Positions 32,637 through 40,440 of a stretch of 64,000 bases of DNA are shown here, piece by piece; positions within the stretch are counted from its first letter, which is position 1; each line of letters begins with the position of its first letter. The DNA is from Sulfomarinibacter sp963733915 (GTDB taxonomy: Bacteria; Acidobacteriota; Thermoanaerobaculia; Thermoanaerobaculales; Sulfomarinibacteraceae): contig CAVTEP010000001.1 in NCBI GenBank assembly GCA_963733915.1, positions 124,001 to 188,000 on the forward strand, in the 5' to 3' direction. Both the position numbers and the translations under genes were made by a program. Under the pieces are notes generated by a model. The model was not told the origin of the DNA. It did not search any database and saw only the letters and a list, made by a program, of their open reading frames with translations.

Positions 32637-33575
32637 TTGAGCGGCATAGTGCCTCTTCCGCTCGAGGGTGTCCTGGTGCTCGATCTGAGCCGCATGCTGC
32701 CCGGCGCGGTGCTCGCCCGGCAGTTGATCGATCTCGGGGCCAGGCTGATCAAGGTCGAGGAGCCCGGAACCGGCGATCCCATGCGCATGGTGCCGCCGCA
32801 GGTGGAGGGGATCGGGGTCGGGTTTGCGGCTTTTCTCCGTGGCGCCGAGTCGGTGGCCCTCGACCTTCGCGAGCCCGGCGACCGGGAGTGCGTGCAGAAG
32901 ATCATCGCCCGAGCAGATGTACTGATCGAGAGCTTCCGCCCCGGCTCACTCGATGCCTGGGGCTTGGGCTGGGAAGCCCTCCATCGCGCCAACCCGCGCC
33001 TCGTGGTCTGCTCACTCTCCGCCTTCGGCTCCGCTCCCGAGGTCCGCGGCCGGGTAGCGCACGATCTCAACCTGAGCGCGATGGCCGGGATCCTCGACCT
33101 TGTGGGCGGCCGGGTGCCCCGGCTCCAGCTCGCCGATATCACCTCCGGGATGCTCGCCGCATCCGCAATCCTCGCGGCCCTGCTGGCGCGGGAGCGGGAC
33201 GGCGTCGGCCGGAGGTTGGAGCAGCCTCTCGCCGCAGGCCCGCTTCCCTTTCTCACCTGGAGTTGGGTCGAACAGGGGCTGGGTGGGGGAGGCGTTCTCG
33301 ACACGCTCCTCGGCGGAGTCTGTCCCTGCTACCGCATCTACCGTTGCGGCGACGGCAAGACCCTTTCTCTGGCCGCTCTCGAAGCCAAGTTCTGGACCGG
33401 CTTCGTCGAATTGATCGGCGAGAAAGGGCTCGAGAATTCGGCCTTCGCCCTCGCCGAGGAAGGTGCGAGAACAGTTGCCGCCGTGGAGCGCGCGCTGGCC
33501 GCGCACCCGCGCAGCCCACTGGCTTCGGCTGGCCGAGGAGAACGGACTGCCGATGGGTCCGGTGCACGGGTTTGA
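32637..33575 (+). CDS. CaiB/BaiF family CoA-transferase, 5' portion before a frameshift
   Basis: A class III CoA-transferase or alpha-methylacyl-CoA racemase (312 aa as read; about 375 if the frame were intact). The N-terminus GVLVLDLSRMLPGAVLARQL IS followed by LGARLIKVEEPGTGDPMRM and SVALDLREPGDRE; the catalytic aspartate lies in LQLADITSGML (about 167). The TTG start is supported by GGGGA 6 nt upstream. Near 33508-33512 the frame changes: here the reading goes on as RSPLASAGRGER while the family sequence continues in the next frame. It belongs to the fadI-fadJ operon context, suggesting action on branched or unusual acyl-CoAs. Confidence 0.85.
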   Translation: MSGIVPLPLEGVLVLDLSRMLPGAVLARQLIDLGARLIKVEEPGTGDPMRMVPPQVEGIGVGFAAFLRGAESVALDLREPGDRECVQKIIARADVLIESFRPGSLDAWGLGWEALHRANPRLVVCSLSAFGSAPEVRGRVAHDLNLSAMAGILDLVGGRVPRLQLADITSGMLAASAILAALLARERDGVGRRLEQPLAAGPLPFLTWSWVEQGLGGGGVLDTLLGGVCPCYRIYRCGDGKTLSLAALEAKFWTGFVELIGEKGLENSAFALAEEGARTVAAVERALAAHPRSPLASAGRGERTADGSGARV

Positions 33576-33762
33576 CGAGGCAATGAACGACCCGACGTTT
33601 GCCGCCGCCGGTCTCGTCGAGGACTCACCTCTGCCGGGTGGCTCGGCGGTCGTCGGCGTCGGTCCGTGGAACCCGGGTTTGGGCGAAACTCCGGATCGGC
33701 CGGCACCACAGCTCGGCGAACACACCGCGGCCATACTGGCCGAATTTCGAATTAAGAATTAG
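33511..33762 (+). pseudogene. 3' portion of the CaiB/BaiF CoA-transferase, shifted +1
   Basis: From 33511 the frame reads AAHWLRLAEENGLPMGPVHGFDEAMNDPTF, the conserved C-terminal block of CaiB/BaiF proteins, then GLVEDSPLPGGSAVVGVGPW and LGEHTAAILAEF. It is one base out of frame with the 5' part. The last residues (EFRIKN) and the TAG stop are encoded by the heptamer repeat GAATTAGGAATTAGG. Confidence 0.8.
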
Positions 33763-34008
33763 GAATTAGGAATGAGGAATTTCCCCCGCCCACCCCATAC
33801 GGGTGATGAGTTTTTAGTTTTTAGTTTTCAGTTTTGAGTTATCCCCCTCCCAACCCTCACGTACTATGAATTCTCAATTGTTGGTTTTGAGTTGTCCCTC
33901 GCTCACCCGGGGAATGGGGGGAGGGTGGATGGGAACTCAGAACTCAAACCTCAAAACTCAAACCTCGAAACTCAAAACTCAAAACTCAAAACTCAAAACT
34001 CAGAACTA
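33747..34008. repeat. Double composite element: AATTAGG array and AACTCAAA palindrome
   Basis: A heptamer array (AATTAAGAATTAGGAATTAGG) and CCCCCGCCCACCCC come first. Then GTTTTTAGTTTTCAGTTTTGAG words, C-rich and G-rich collars (CCCTCGCTCACCC...GGGGGGAGGGTGGATGG), and finally about ten AACTCAAA-type words up to 34008. This is the largest array in the window and ends 9 bp before the lnt -10 box. Confidence 0.85.
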
Positions 34009-34016
34009 CCCTCTCG

Positions 34017-34022
34017 TATACT
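34017..34022 (+). promoter_or_regulatory. Possible -10 box of a leaderless lnt mRNA
   Basis: TATACT is followed by exactly 7 nt and then the ATG at 34030. There is no Shine-Dalgarno sequence. The -35 region would lie inside the repeat array. Confidence 0.45.
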
Positions 34023-34029
34023 CGTCGCG

Positions 34030-35592
34030 ATGCAACGCGTACTCGTCGCCATGAAGCCCGTGCTGCCGTGGCTGTTTGCGATGCTTGCCGGTCTCGCGCT
34101 CGCCCTTGCCATGCCGGGGCCGGGGCTCGGGCCCCTGGCCTTGCTGTTCCCGATCCTGCTCCTCGAGGCCTTGGAGCGGGGGCCGGGACGATGGCGGCCG
34201 TGGCTGCTCGGATGGCTCGCCGGGACCGTGTTCTGGGTCGTGACGACCAACTGGGTGGTGCCGGTGATGCACCACTATGGCGGGCTGCCGCAGGTGCTCG
34301 CGGTCGGTTGCCTGGTCGGGATGGGAGCCTACCTCGGTGTCCTGTGGGCGCTGGCGGCCGGGGTCGCAACACTGGTGGCGCCCGCCCGCCGGATCTGGCT
34401 CTTCCCGGCAGCGTGGGTGGCTATCACGGTTCTCCAGCGCTTTCCGCCGTACGGCTTCACCTGGACCGGCGCTGCGTCTGCGTTTGTCGAGTGGCCGTGG
34501 CTGATGGGCTCGCTGCCGGTGTGGGGGGCGACGGGTCTCGGTTGGTGCGTGGTTGCGGCCGGTTCCGCGCTGTGGGGATTGGCCCGCTCCGATGTCCGCC
34601 GGAGCGCCGTGGCGGCGCTCGCGTTTGCTGCTGCCGCGCTGATCCTGTCGATCATCACCGCACCGGCGCCGGTGCCGACCGGTGAACCGCTGAAGGTGGC
34701 AGTGGTCCAACCCGGGACCTCGCTCGAGGAGAAATGGGATCCCTCCCGATCCCAGGAGATCGCCGACCGGGTGTGGACGATGACGGCGGTTGCGGCAGTG
34801 CGTGGCGCCGACCTGGTGCTGTGGCCCGAAGGTGCGGTTCCCTGGGAGATCGATAACGATCCCACCTACCGCGACGCGGTCGAGCGCATGGCCGGCCAAT
34901 TCGAGGTCGAGATCGTGCTCAACTCGGTGGCCTCGATTCCGGGCGGAGGCTACACAAACTCGGCCTTTCTGGTGACCGGAAACGGCGTGTCGCCGGTGCG
35001 CTACGACAAGGTCCACCTCGTGCCTTTCGGCGAGTTCGTACCCGGTTGGGCGAGCTTCGCCTTCACCGAGTCGCTGGTGCGGGAGGTCGGGTCCTTCACT
35101 CCGGGGGAAAAACCTCATGCCCTGCCGGCGCGTGTTCCGCTGGGTGTCGCCATCTGTTTCGAGGTCGTGTTTCCGGATCTGGTGGCGGCCGAGGTCCGTT
35201 CGGGAGCCGAGATCCTCGTCACCCTCACAAACGACGGCTGGTACGGGTTCTCGTGGGCGCCGCACCAGCACTTCGCGCAGGTGCGGCTTCGCGCCGCCGA
35301 GAGCCGGCGTTGGTTCGCACGCGCCGCGCTGTCCGGTATCTCGGGTTTTGTCGACCCTGCGGGGCGGGTGATTTCGACCCTCGCCGTGGGCCAGCGCGGG
35401 ACCTTGATCGAGGAGCTGCAACCGCTGACGGGTCTGACCCCACGCGTGCGATTCGGCGATTGGTGGGCAGTCCTGTGTGCAGTCTTCGCGGTGTCTCTCC
35501 TGGGTGCTTCTAAAGTGCGCCGAATCGCACTCTCGAAAAAACGTTCTAACGTCTCAACGTTCAAACGTTTTGACGACCTCGATGTTGGATGA
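34030..35592 (+). CDS. lnt: Apolipoprotein N-acyltransferase
   Basis: Lnt adds the third acyl chain to lipoproteins at the inner membrane (520 aa). An N-terminal membrane part of about six helices (1-210) is followed by the nitrilase-like domain. The catalytic triad residues are visible: Glu in VLWPEGAVPWE, Lys in RYDKVHLVPFGEFVP and Cys in LGVAICFEVVFPD. NDGWYGFSWAPHQHFAQ is the usual family block. The start was set at 34030, 7 nt after a TATACT box; upstream in-frame codons are repeat sequence (NSKLKTQNSELK-like) and are unlikely to be translated. The last ~15 residues (SNVSTFKRFDDLDVG) are encoded by a CGTT-type array. Confidence 0.92.
   Translation: MQRVLVAMKPVLPWLFAMLAGLALALAMPGPGLGPLALLFPILLLEALERGPGRWRPWLLGWLAGTVFWVVTTNWVVPVMHHYGGLPQVLAVGCLVGMGAYLGVLWALAAGVATLVAPARRIWLFPAAWVAITVLQRFPPYGFTWTGAASAFVEWPWLMGSLPVWGATGLGWCVVAAGSALWGLARSDVRRSAVAALAFAAAALILSIITAPAPVPTGEPLKVAVVQPGTSLEEKWDPSRSQEIADRVWTMTAVAAVRGADLVLWPEGAVPWEIDNDPTYRDAVERMAGQFEVEIVLNSVASIPGGGYTNSAFLVTGNGVSPVRYDKVHLVPFGEFVPGWASFAFTESLVREVGSFTPGEKPHALPARVPLGVAICFEVVFPDLVAAEVRSGAEILVTLTNDGWYGFSWAPHQHFAQVRLRAAESRRWFARAALSGISGFVDPAGRVISTLAVGQRGTLIEELQPLTGLTPRVRFGDWWAVLCAVFAVSLLGASKVRRIALSKKRSNVSTFKRFDDLDVG
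35540..35574. repeat. Octamer array CGTTCTAA/CGTTCAAA inside the 3' end of lnt
   Basis: ACGTTCTA-ACGTCTCA-ACGTTCAA-ACGTTTTG words are translated as part of the Lnt tail. Confidence 0.75.
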
Positions 35593-35615
35593 TGGCGGCG
35601 AAGAAGATTGTTGGA

Positions 35616-35621
35616 TAGAAT
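35616..35621 (+). promoter_or_regulatory. Possible -10 box (TAGAAT) of prfB
   Basis: TAGAAT is 42 bp before the prfB ATG, leaving a leader that includes the GAGAGG ribosome site. No convincing -35 hexamer. Confidence 0.35.
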
Positions 35622-35663
35622 AGGCCGTCCGTTCGGTCCGAAAAACCACCCCGAGAGGCGAAA

Positions 35664-36771
35664 ATGCTCGAAGAAATGATGCAGACAGGTGACGCGGAGA
35701 TGGAGCGCATCGAGCGCCTCCGGGGGTACCTTTGACGAAGAATCGCTGAGAAAACAGCTGGCCGAGGTCGACACCGAGGCCCAGGACCCCGACATCTGGT
35801 CCGATCAGAACCGCGCGCGACAGGTCCTGAGCCTGCGTTCGCAGCTGCAGGAACAGGTTGCCACCGTCGAGTCGCTCAAGGTGGCGCACGATGAGCTCGA
35901 GGTGTTGTTGGAAATGGCTCGCGACGGCGAGCCCGGAGCCGACGCCGAGCTCGAGACGGCTCTCGAACGTATTTCGCCCCTCCTCGACCGGGTCGAGCTC
36001 ACCGCCCAGATGACGGGCGAGCACGACGTCGCCAATGCCTTCATCGAGATTCATCCCGGGGCCGGCGGAACCGAAAGCCAGGACTGGGCGGAAATGCTCG
36101 AGCGGCTGTACCTCCGGTGGGCCGAGCGGCGCGGATTCGATGTCGAGGTGATGGACGAGCAGCCGGGTGAGGAGGCGGGCATCAAAAGCGCGATGCTGCT
36201 GGTCAAGGGGCCGTACGCATACGGCAACCTTCGCTCCGAGAACGGAGTCCATCGTCTGGTGCGGATCTCACCCTTTGATTCCCAGTCCCGGCGCCACACC
36301 TCATTTGCGTCGGCACACGTCTACCCGGAAATCGACGACGACGTCGACCTCGAGATCCCGGAAAAGGACATCAGGGTCGATCGCTACTGTTCGTCAGGTC
36401 CAGGCGGGCAGGGCGTCAACACGACCTACTCGGCGGTCCGTGTGGTGCACGAGCCCACGGGGATCATCGTCACCTGCCAGAACGAACGCTCCCAGATCAA
36501 GAATCTGGCCAGCGCTATGAAGGTCCTGAAGGCGCGTCTCTACGAGCTCGAGATGGAGAGGCGTGAGCAGGAGATGGCGAAGCTGAAGGGGCCGAAGAAA
36601 GACATCTCGTGGGGCAACCAGATCCGTTCGTACGTGCTCCAGCCCTACCGCATGGTCAAGGACCTGCGCACCGACCACGAGGTGGGCAATGCCGACCGGG
36701 TCCTTGACGGCGACATCGACGACTTCATCGAGGCCTTCCTGCACTGGAACGCACAGCAGGAGAGCCGTTAG
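35664..36771 (+). CDS. prfB: Peptide chain release factor 2, with programmed +1 frameshift
   Basis: RF2 terminates translation at UGA and UAA (368 aa after the shift). The first 23 codons (MLEEMMQTGD...RLRGYL) end at an in-frame TGA (35733-35735). The shift site is CGG GGG TAC CTT TGA C: an internal SD-like GGGGG three bases before CTT, exactly the classical autoregulatory arrangement. After +1 slippage on CTT the protein continues DEESLRKQLAEVDTEAQDPD. The GGQ-type catalytic loop is in SSGPGGQGVNTTYSAVRVVH, and the codon-recognition loop region resembles SPF (RISPFDSQSRRHTSFAS). GAGAGG precedes the ATG. This is a single intact gene despite the interrupted frame. Confidence 0.97.
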
Positions 36772-36920
36772 CCGCTGCGGAGACTCACCGAAACCGGGGC
36801 GGTTGCGCGCGCGTATTGCTGAATGTAGTGTAACCCGGCGGGATGCGGCCCGGCCGCGGCAGGCACAAGCGTCCCTGCACCGCGAGGTTTCCGCAGACAC
36901 CGAATCTGGAGGGTTGTGTA

Positions 36921-38144
36921 ATGAAGCAGACGGCTGAGCTGACAGGGTCTGCCAGGTTTATCGAGCTCGAGGAGCGCCACGGAGCGCACAACTACCACCC
37001 GTTGGATGTGGTGGTGGCCCGCGCCGAGGGCGTCTGGGTGTGGGACGTCGAAGGCAAGCGATATCTGGATTTCCTGGCCGCGTACTCGGCGGTCAACCAG
37101 GGCCATTGTCACCCCAAACTCGTCAAGGTGATGCACGAGCAGTCGAAGCGGGTGACTCTGACTTCACGCGCCTTTCGTAACGACCAGCTCGGTCCGTTTT
37201 GTGAGGAGCTGACCACTCTGACCGGCTACCACCGGGTGCTGCCGATGAACACCGGCGCCGAGGCGGTTGAGACCGCCATCAAGGCCGCCCGCAAGTGGGG
37301 CTACACGGTCAAGGGGATTCCGGCCGACGAGGCCGAGATTCTCGTCTTTGCGGGCAACTTCCACGGCAGGACAACCACCATCGTAGGATTTTCGTCCGAG
37401 GAGGCCTACCGGTCCGGCTTTGGCCCCTTCACCCCCGGCTTCCGAATTCTGCCCTACGGTGACGCCGATGCGGTCGCGGCCGCGATGCATGACAAGGTGG
37501 CGGCAGTCCTGGTGGAGCCGATTCAGGGTGAGGCAGGGATCGTGATCCCGCCGGCCGGGTTTCTGCGCCGGTTGCGCGAGATCACCACCGAGAACAACGC
37601 CCTCCTGTTGGTGGATGAGATCCAATCGGGGCTCGGGCGGACGGGGAAGCTCTTCGCCTACGAGCACGAAGGCATCCGCCCCGACGTCGTGATTGTCGGC
37701 AAGGCGCTTTCCGGGGGCATGTACCCGGTTTCGGCGATTCTGGCCGACGACGAGGTGATGGGCGTCTTCAAACCGGGAGAGCACGGTTCCACCTTCGGCG
37801 GCAACCCGCTCGGGGCCGCTATCGCGCGTGAGGCCATCAAGGTGTTGATCGAGGAGGATATGATCCGCCTCTCGGCCGAAAACGGGGCCTATTTCCTCGA
37901 ACAGCTGCAGACCATCGACTCCGAGCACGTCAAGGAGATTCGCGGCGTCGGTCTGTGGATCGCGATCGAACTCAACGATCGTGCGGGTGGCGCGCGGCGC
38001 TTTTGTGAGGCGTTACAGGAGGCTGGCCTCCTGTGCAAGGAAACGCACGCGACGGTGATTCGCGTTGCACCACCGCTGATCATCGGCCGCGATGATATCG
38101 ACTGGGCGGTCGAGCGCTTCGCCAAGGTGCTGACGACTCTTTGA
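36921..38144 (+). CDS. rocD: Ornithine aminotransferase
   Basis: This PLP enzyme (407 aa) transfers the delta-amino group of ornithine to 2-oxoglutarate, giving glutamate semialdehyde. It begins with RFIELEERHGAHNYHPLDVV and GKRYLDFLAAYSAVNQGHCH, which match ornithine aminotransferases. The PLP phosphate loop is in NTGAEAVETAIKAARKW, the aspartate in LLLVDEIQSGLGRTG and the Schiff-base lysine in IVGKALSGGMYPVSA. STFGGNPLGAAIA follows. GGAGG lies 9 nt before the ATG; an earlier in-frame ATG lacks support. The TGA stop runs straight into a CGTT repeat arm. Confidence 0.93.
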   Translation: MKQTAELTGSARFIELEERHGAHNYHPLDVVVARAEGVWVWDVEGKRYLDFLAAYSAVNQGHCHPKLVKVMHEQSKRVTLTSRAFRNDQLGPFCEELTTLTGYHRVLPMNTGAEAVETAIKAARKWGYTVKGIPADEAEILVFAGNFHGRTTTIVGFSSEEAYRSGFGPFTPGFRILPYGDADAVAAAMHDKVAAVLVEPIQGEAGIVIPPAGFLRRLREITTENNALLLVDEIQSGLGRTGKLFAYEHEGIRPDVVIVGKALSGGMYPVSAILADDEVMGVFKPGEHGSTFGGNPLGAAIAREAIKVLIEEDMIRLSAENGAYFLEQLQTIDSEHVKEIRGVGLWIAIELNDRAGGARRFCEALQEAGLLCKETHATVIRVAPPLIIGRDDIDWAVERFAKVLTTL

Positions 38145-38347
38145 CGTTAAAACGTTGGAACGTTAGAACGTTCCTCATGCGGACGGTCGACACCAGGAGG
38201 CGTCCGGCCGACTACGGCCACACACCGAGGCGGGGCGTGAGATGGCGGGGTTTGCCGTTTCATGAACGGTCGATTCAAGCCCGTCTGGGAATCCACCGGC
38301 CCTCGGCTCTGAAACGTTTTACGTTCTAACGTTTAACGTTCAAACGT
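38144..38347. repeat. CGTT octamer arms flanking a 130-bp spacer
   Basis: The left arm (38144-38173) is CGTTAAAA-CGTTGGAA-CGTTAGAA-CGTT; the right arm (38312-38347) is related words in a mixed orientation (GAAACGTTTTACGTTCTAAC). The stretch between them is GC-rich and holds no ORF I can support. Confidence 0.65.
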
Positions 38348-38365
38348 ATTTGCGCAAGATGTCGC

Positions 38366-38371
38366 TATACT
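38366..38371 (+). promoter_or_regulatory. Possible -10 box of a leaderless sensor-kinase mRNA
   Basis: TATACT is followed by 7 nt (GATCGCC) and then the ATG at 38379, with no Shine-Dalgarno sequence. Confidence 0.45.
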
Positions 38372-38378
38372 GATCGCC

Positions 38379-39707
38379 ATGCGCCGCCAGGGCCCCATCA
38401 CCATGCGCCACATGATCGTCGCGGTGCTCGTGATGGTCGTGATCAATGCGCAACTGACCTGGTGGGTCGTGTTCATCCTGCGCCTCAATCGGACGATTCT
38501 CGCCTTTGAGCGGCAGCGATTGCAGGGGGTTGCGCAAATCGAGGCGGTGCGGATGCGGTCCGATCTCGATTCCGCGCGCACGGCGCTGGTGGCCGCGGTT
38601 CTGATGGGCGATGAGCCGGGCCGAAGCGACGTTCCAAAGCCGTTTGTCGGTTGGCGCGCCGCCTTTGGGGTTGACGACTGCCGGTTGGCGAGCCTGAATT
38701 CGTCGGGCGTGATCGAGTTGAGCGTGGAGTCGGGTCTGGTCTGCGTCACCGGGGTCATCGCAGGTGCCTGGAGCAGGGAGATGCTCGATGTCGGCGCCGA
38801 GCTCGAGGCGGTCGCCGCCGGTGTCGACGGTCCTCCAGGCGTGAGCTTGGCTGAACCGTACGACGGTCTCGCGATCCGACCGCGCCCTGAGGTCTGGCAG
38901 GACATGCTCGACTCATATCGCCGGCGAATCGTGATGCTGGTTTCCGAAGGCGCCTTTTTTGCCGTTCTCCTGTTGGTGCTGATCGGGCTCCTGTGGCGGT
39001 CGTTCCGACGCGAGGTCGAGCTCGAACGGCAGCACCGCAACTTCATGTCGGCGGTCACCCACGAGCTCAAGTCTCCACTTGCCTCCATGCGTCTCGCCCT
39101 CGAGACGGTGGCCTCCGGCCGGGCCAGCCCGGAGGCCGGGAATCGATTCATCAGCAATGCGATCGAGGATGCGGAGCGGCTCCAGGACCTGGTCCAAAAG
39201 GTCCTCGAGACGACGCGTTTTGGTGAGGGATGGACGGAGATCCACCCCCAGGACACCGATCTCAGCGGGCTCGTCGAGGATTCGATCGAGGTCTTTCGCC
39301 GCCGGGCACTCGCCGCCGGCGCCCGGCTGGATGCGACGATCGCACCGAATGTCCGCGCCGAGGTCGATGCGGAGGCGATGGCGATCGTGGTCTCGAACCT
39401 GCTCGAGAATGCGGTCAAATACGGCGGCGAACCGCCCAGGGTGGAGGTTGACCTGAGCTTTGACGGCACCCACGCGGTCCTCGATGTCGCCGACAACGGC
39501 TCGGGCATTCCCGATGAGGATCTCGATTTGATCTTCGGGAGGTTCTACCGGGGCGGAGATGAAATGACACGGACCACGCGCGGCACCGGCCTCGGCCTGT
39601 ATCTGGTACAACAGATCATCGAGGCACACCGGAGCCGGATCGGGGTGTCGTCCACAGGACCGGAGGGGACAGTATTCCGAGTCACCCTCCCCGGGTCGCA
39701 GGTTTAA
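38379..39707 (+). CDS. Membrane sensor histidine kinase
   Basis: A two-component sensor (442 aa). Two transmembrane helices (about 10-32 and 186-206) enclose an extracytoplasmic sensor region of ~150 residues with two cysteines (DDCRLASLN; GLVCVTG). The HisKA domain holds the phosphoaccepting histidine in SAVTHELKSPLASMRLALE (about 228). The ATPase has the N box NLLENAVKYGG, the G1 box DNGSGIPDED and the G2 box GTGLGLYLVQQI. The response regulator gene starts 22 bp downstream, so the two are a pair. Signal unknown; the following cell-surface genes suggest envelope control, which is inference. Confidence 0.93.
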   Translation: MRRQGPITMRHMIVAVLVMVVINAQLTWWVVFILRLNRTILAFERQRLQGVAQIEAVRMRSDLDSARTALVAAVLMGDEPGRSDVPKPFVGWRAAFGVDDCRLASLNSSGVIELSVESGLVCVTGVIAGAWSREMLDVGAELEAVAAGVDGPPGVSLAEPYDGLAIRPRPEVWQDMLDSYRRRIVMLVSEGAFFAVLLLVLIGLLWRSFRREVELERQHRNFMSAVTHELKSPLASMRLALETVASGRASPEAGNRFISNAIEDAERLQDLVQKVLETTRFGEGWTEIHPQDTDLSGLVEDSIEVFRRRALAAGARLDATIAPNVRAEVDAEAMAIVVSNLLENAVKYGGEPPRVEVDLSFDGTHAVLDVADNGSGIPDEDLDLIFGRFYRGGDEMTRTTRGTGLGLYLVQQIIEAHRSRIGVSSTGPEGTVFRVTLPGSQV

Positions 39708-39729
39708 CGAGGCTGGTGGGAGGAGATGC

Positions 39730-40428
39730 ATGAAGAAGCACATTCTCATCGTCGATGACGAGGAACACCTCGCCGATGCCCTTGCCCACAACCTCCAGTT
39801 CGAGGGTTTCTCCACCACCATTGCGTATGACGGCGAGGAGGGCCTTCAGCTGGCGCGAACCATCCAGTTCGACCTCGTCGTTCTCGACATCATGATGCCC
39901 AAGCTCGACGGGTTGGAGGTGTGCCGCCGATTGCGGGCCACCGGCAGCAAGGTCCCAATCCTCTTTCTGACCGCGAAGTCCGCCGACGCCGACCGTTTGC
40001 TCGGCCTCAAGGTCGGCGCTGACGACTACGTCGCCAAACCGTTCCTGCTCGAGGAGCTGATCCTCCGCATCCACGGCATCTTCAGGCGCCAGGAGTGGTA
40101 TAGCACCGCGCCCGACGAACAGGAGGTGTTCAGCTTCGGCGGTAACGAGGTGAACTTCCTGACCTATGAGGCCACCACCGGGGGCCGCACGGTGCGGCTG
40201 ACCGAGAAGGAGTGCATGCTGATGAAGCTGCTGGTGGAGCGCCACAACCAGGTCGTCTCCCGGGAGGAGATCCTGGAACGGGTGTGGGGCTACCGCTTCT
40301 CCACCTCGTCGCGCACCATTGACAACTTCATCGTTCGTTTGCGCCGGTATTTCGAATCCGACCCGAAAAACCCCGAGTTCATTCACTCGGTTCGCGGCGT
40401 CGGATACCGTTTCACGAGCCCGGACTGA
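39730..40428 (+). CDS. OmpR/PhoB-family response regulator
   Basis: A DNA-binding response regulator (232 aa). The receiver has the acidic pocket in ILIVDDEEHLADALAHNL, the phosphoacceptor aspartate in LVVLDIMMPKLDG (about 54), and Thr and Lys in ILFLTAKSADADR and DDYVAKPFLLEEL. The C-terminal winged helix (about 135-230) shows RLTEKECMLMKLLVERHNQV and SSRTIDNFIVRLRRYFESDP, then GVGYRF. GGGAGGAG lies before the ATG. It is cotranscribed with the kinase upstream and probably with the O-antigen-ligase-like gene 12 bp downstream. Confidence 0.95.
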   Translation: MKKHILIVDDEEHLADALAHNLQFEGFSTTIAYDGEEGLQLARTIQFDLVVLDIMMPKLDGLEVCRRLRATGSKVPILFLTAKSADADRLLGLKVGADDYVAKPFLLEELILRIHGIFRRQEWYSTAPDEQEVFSFGGNEVNFLTYEATTGGRTVRLTEKECMLMKLLVERHNQVVSREEILERVWGYRFSTSSRTIDNFIVRLRRYFESDPKNPEFIHSVRGVGYRFTSPD

Positions 40429-40440
40429 TCCGGCGCTCGC

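Noticed and set aside
33500..33575. A second selenocysteine readthrough in the CoA-transferase
   Set aside because: The two parts are in different frames, and the interruption is not a TGA at a cysteine position.
33747..34008. CRISPR array suspected from the dense short repeats
   Set aside because: Word length is 7-8 bp with no unique spacers of constant length, arms are inverted and no cas gene is nearby.
33892..34029. N-terminal extension of Lnt with repeats of NSKLKTQ type
   Set aside because: It is encoded by the AACTCAAA array, has no ribosome site, and the TATACT box lies downstream of it, 7 nt before the chosen ATG.
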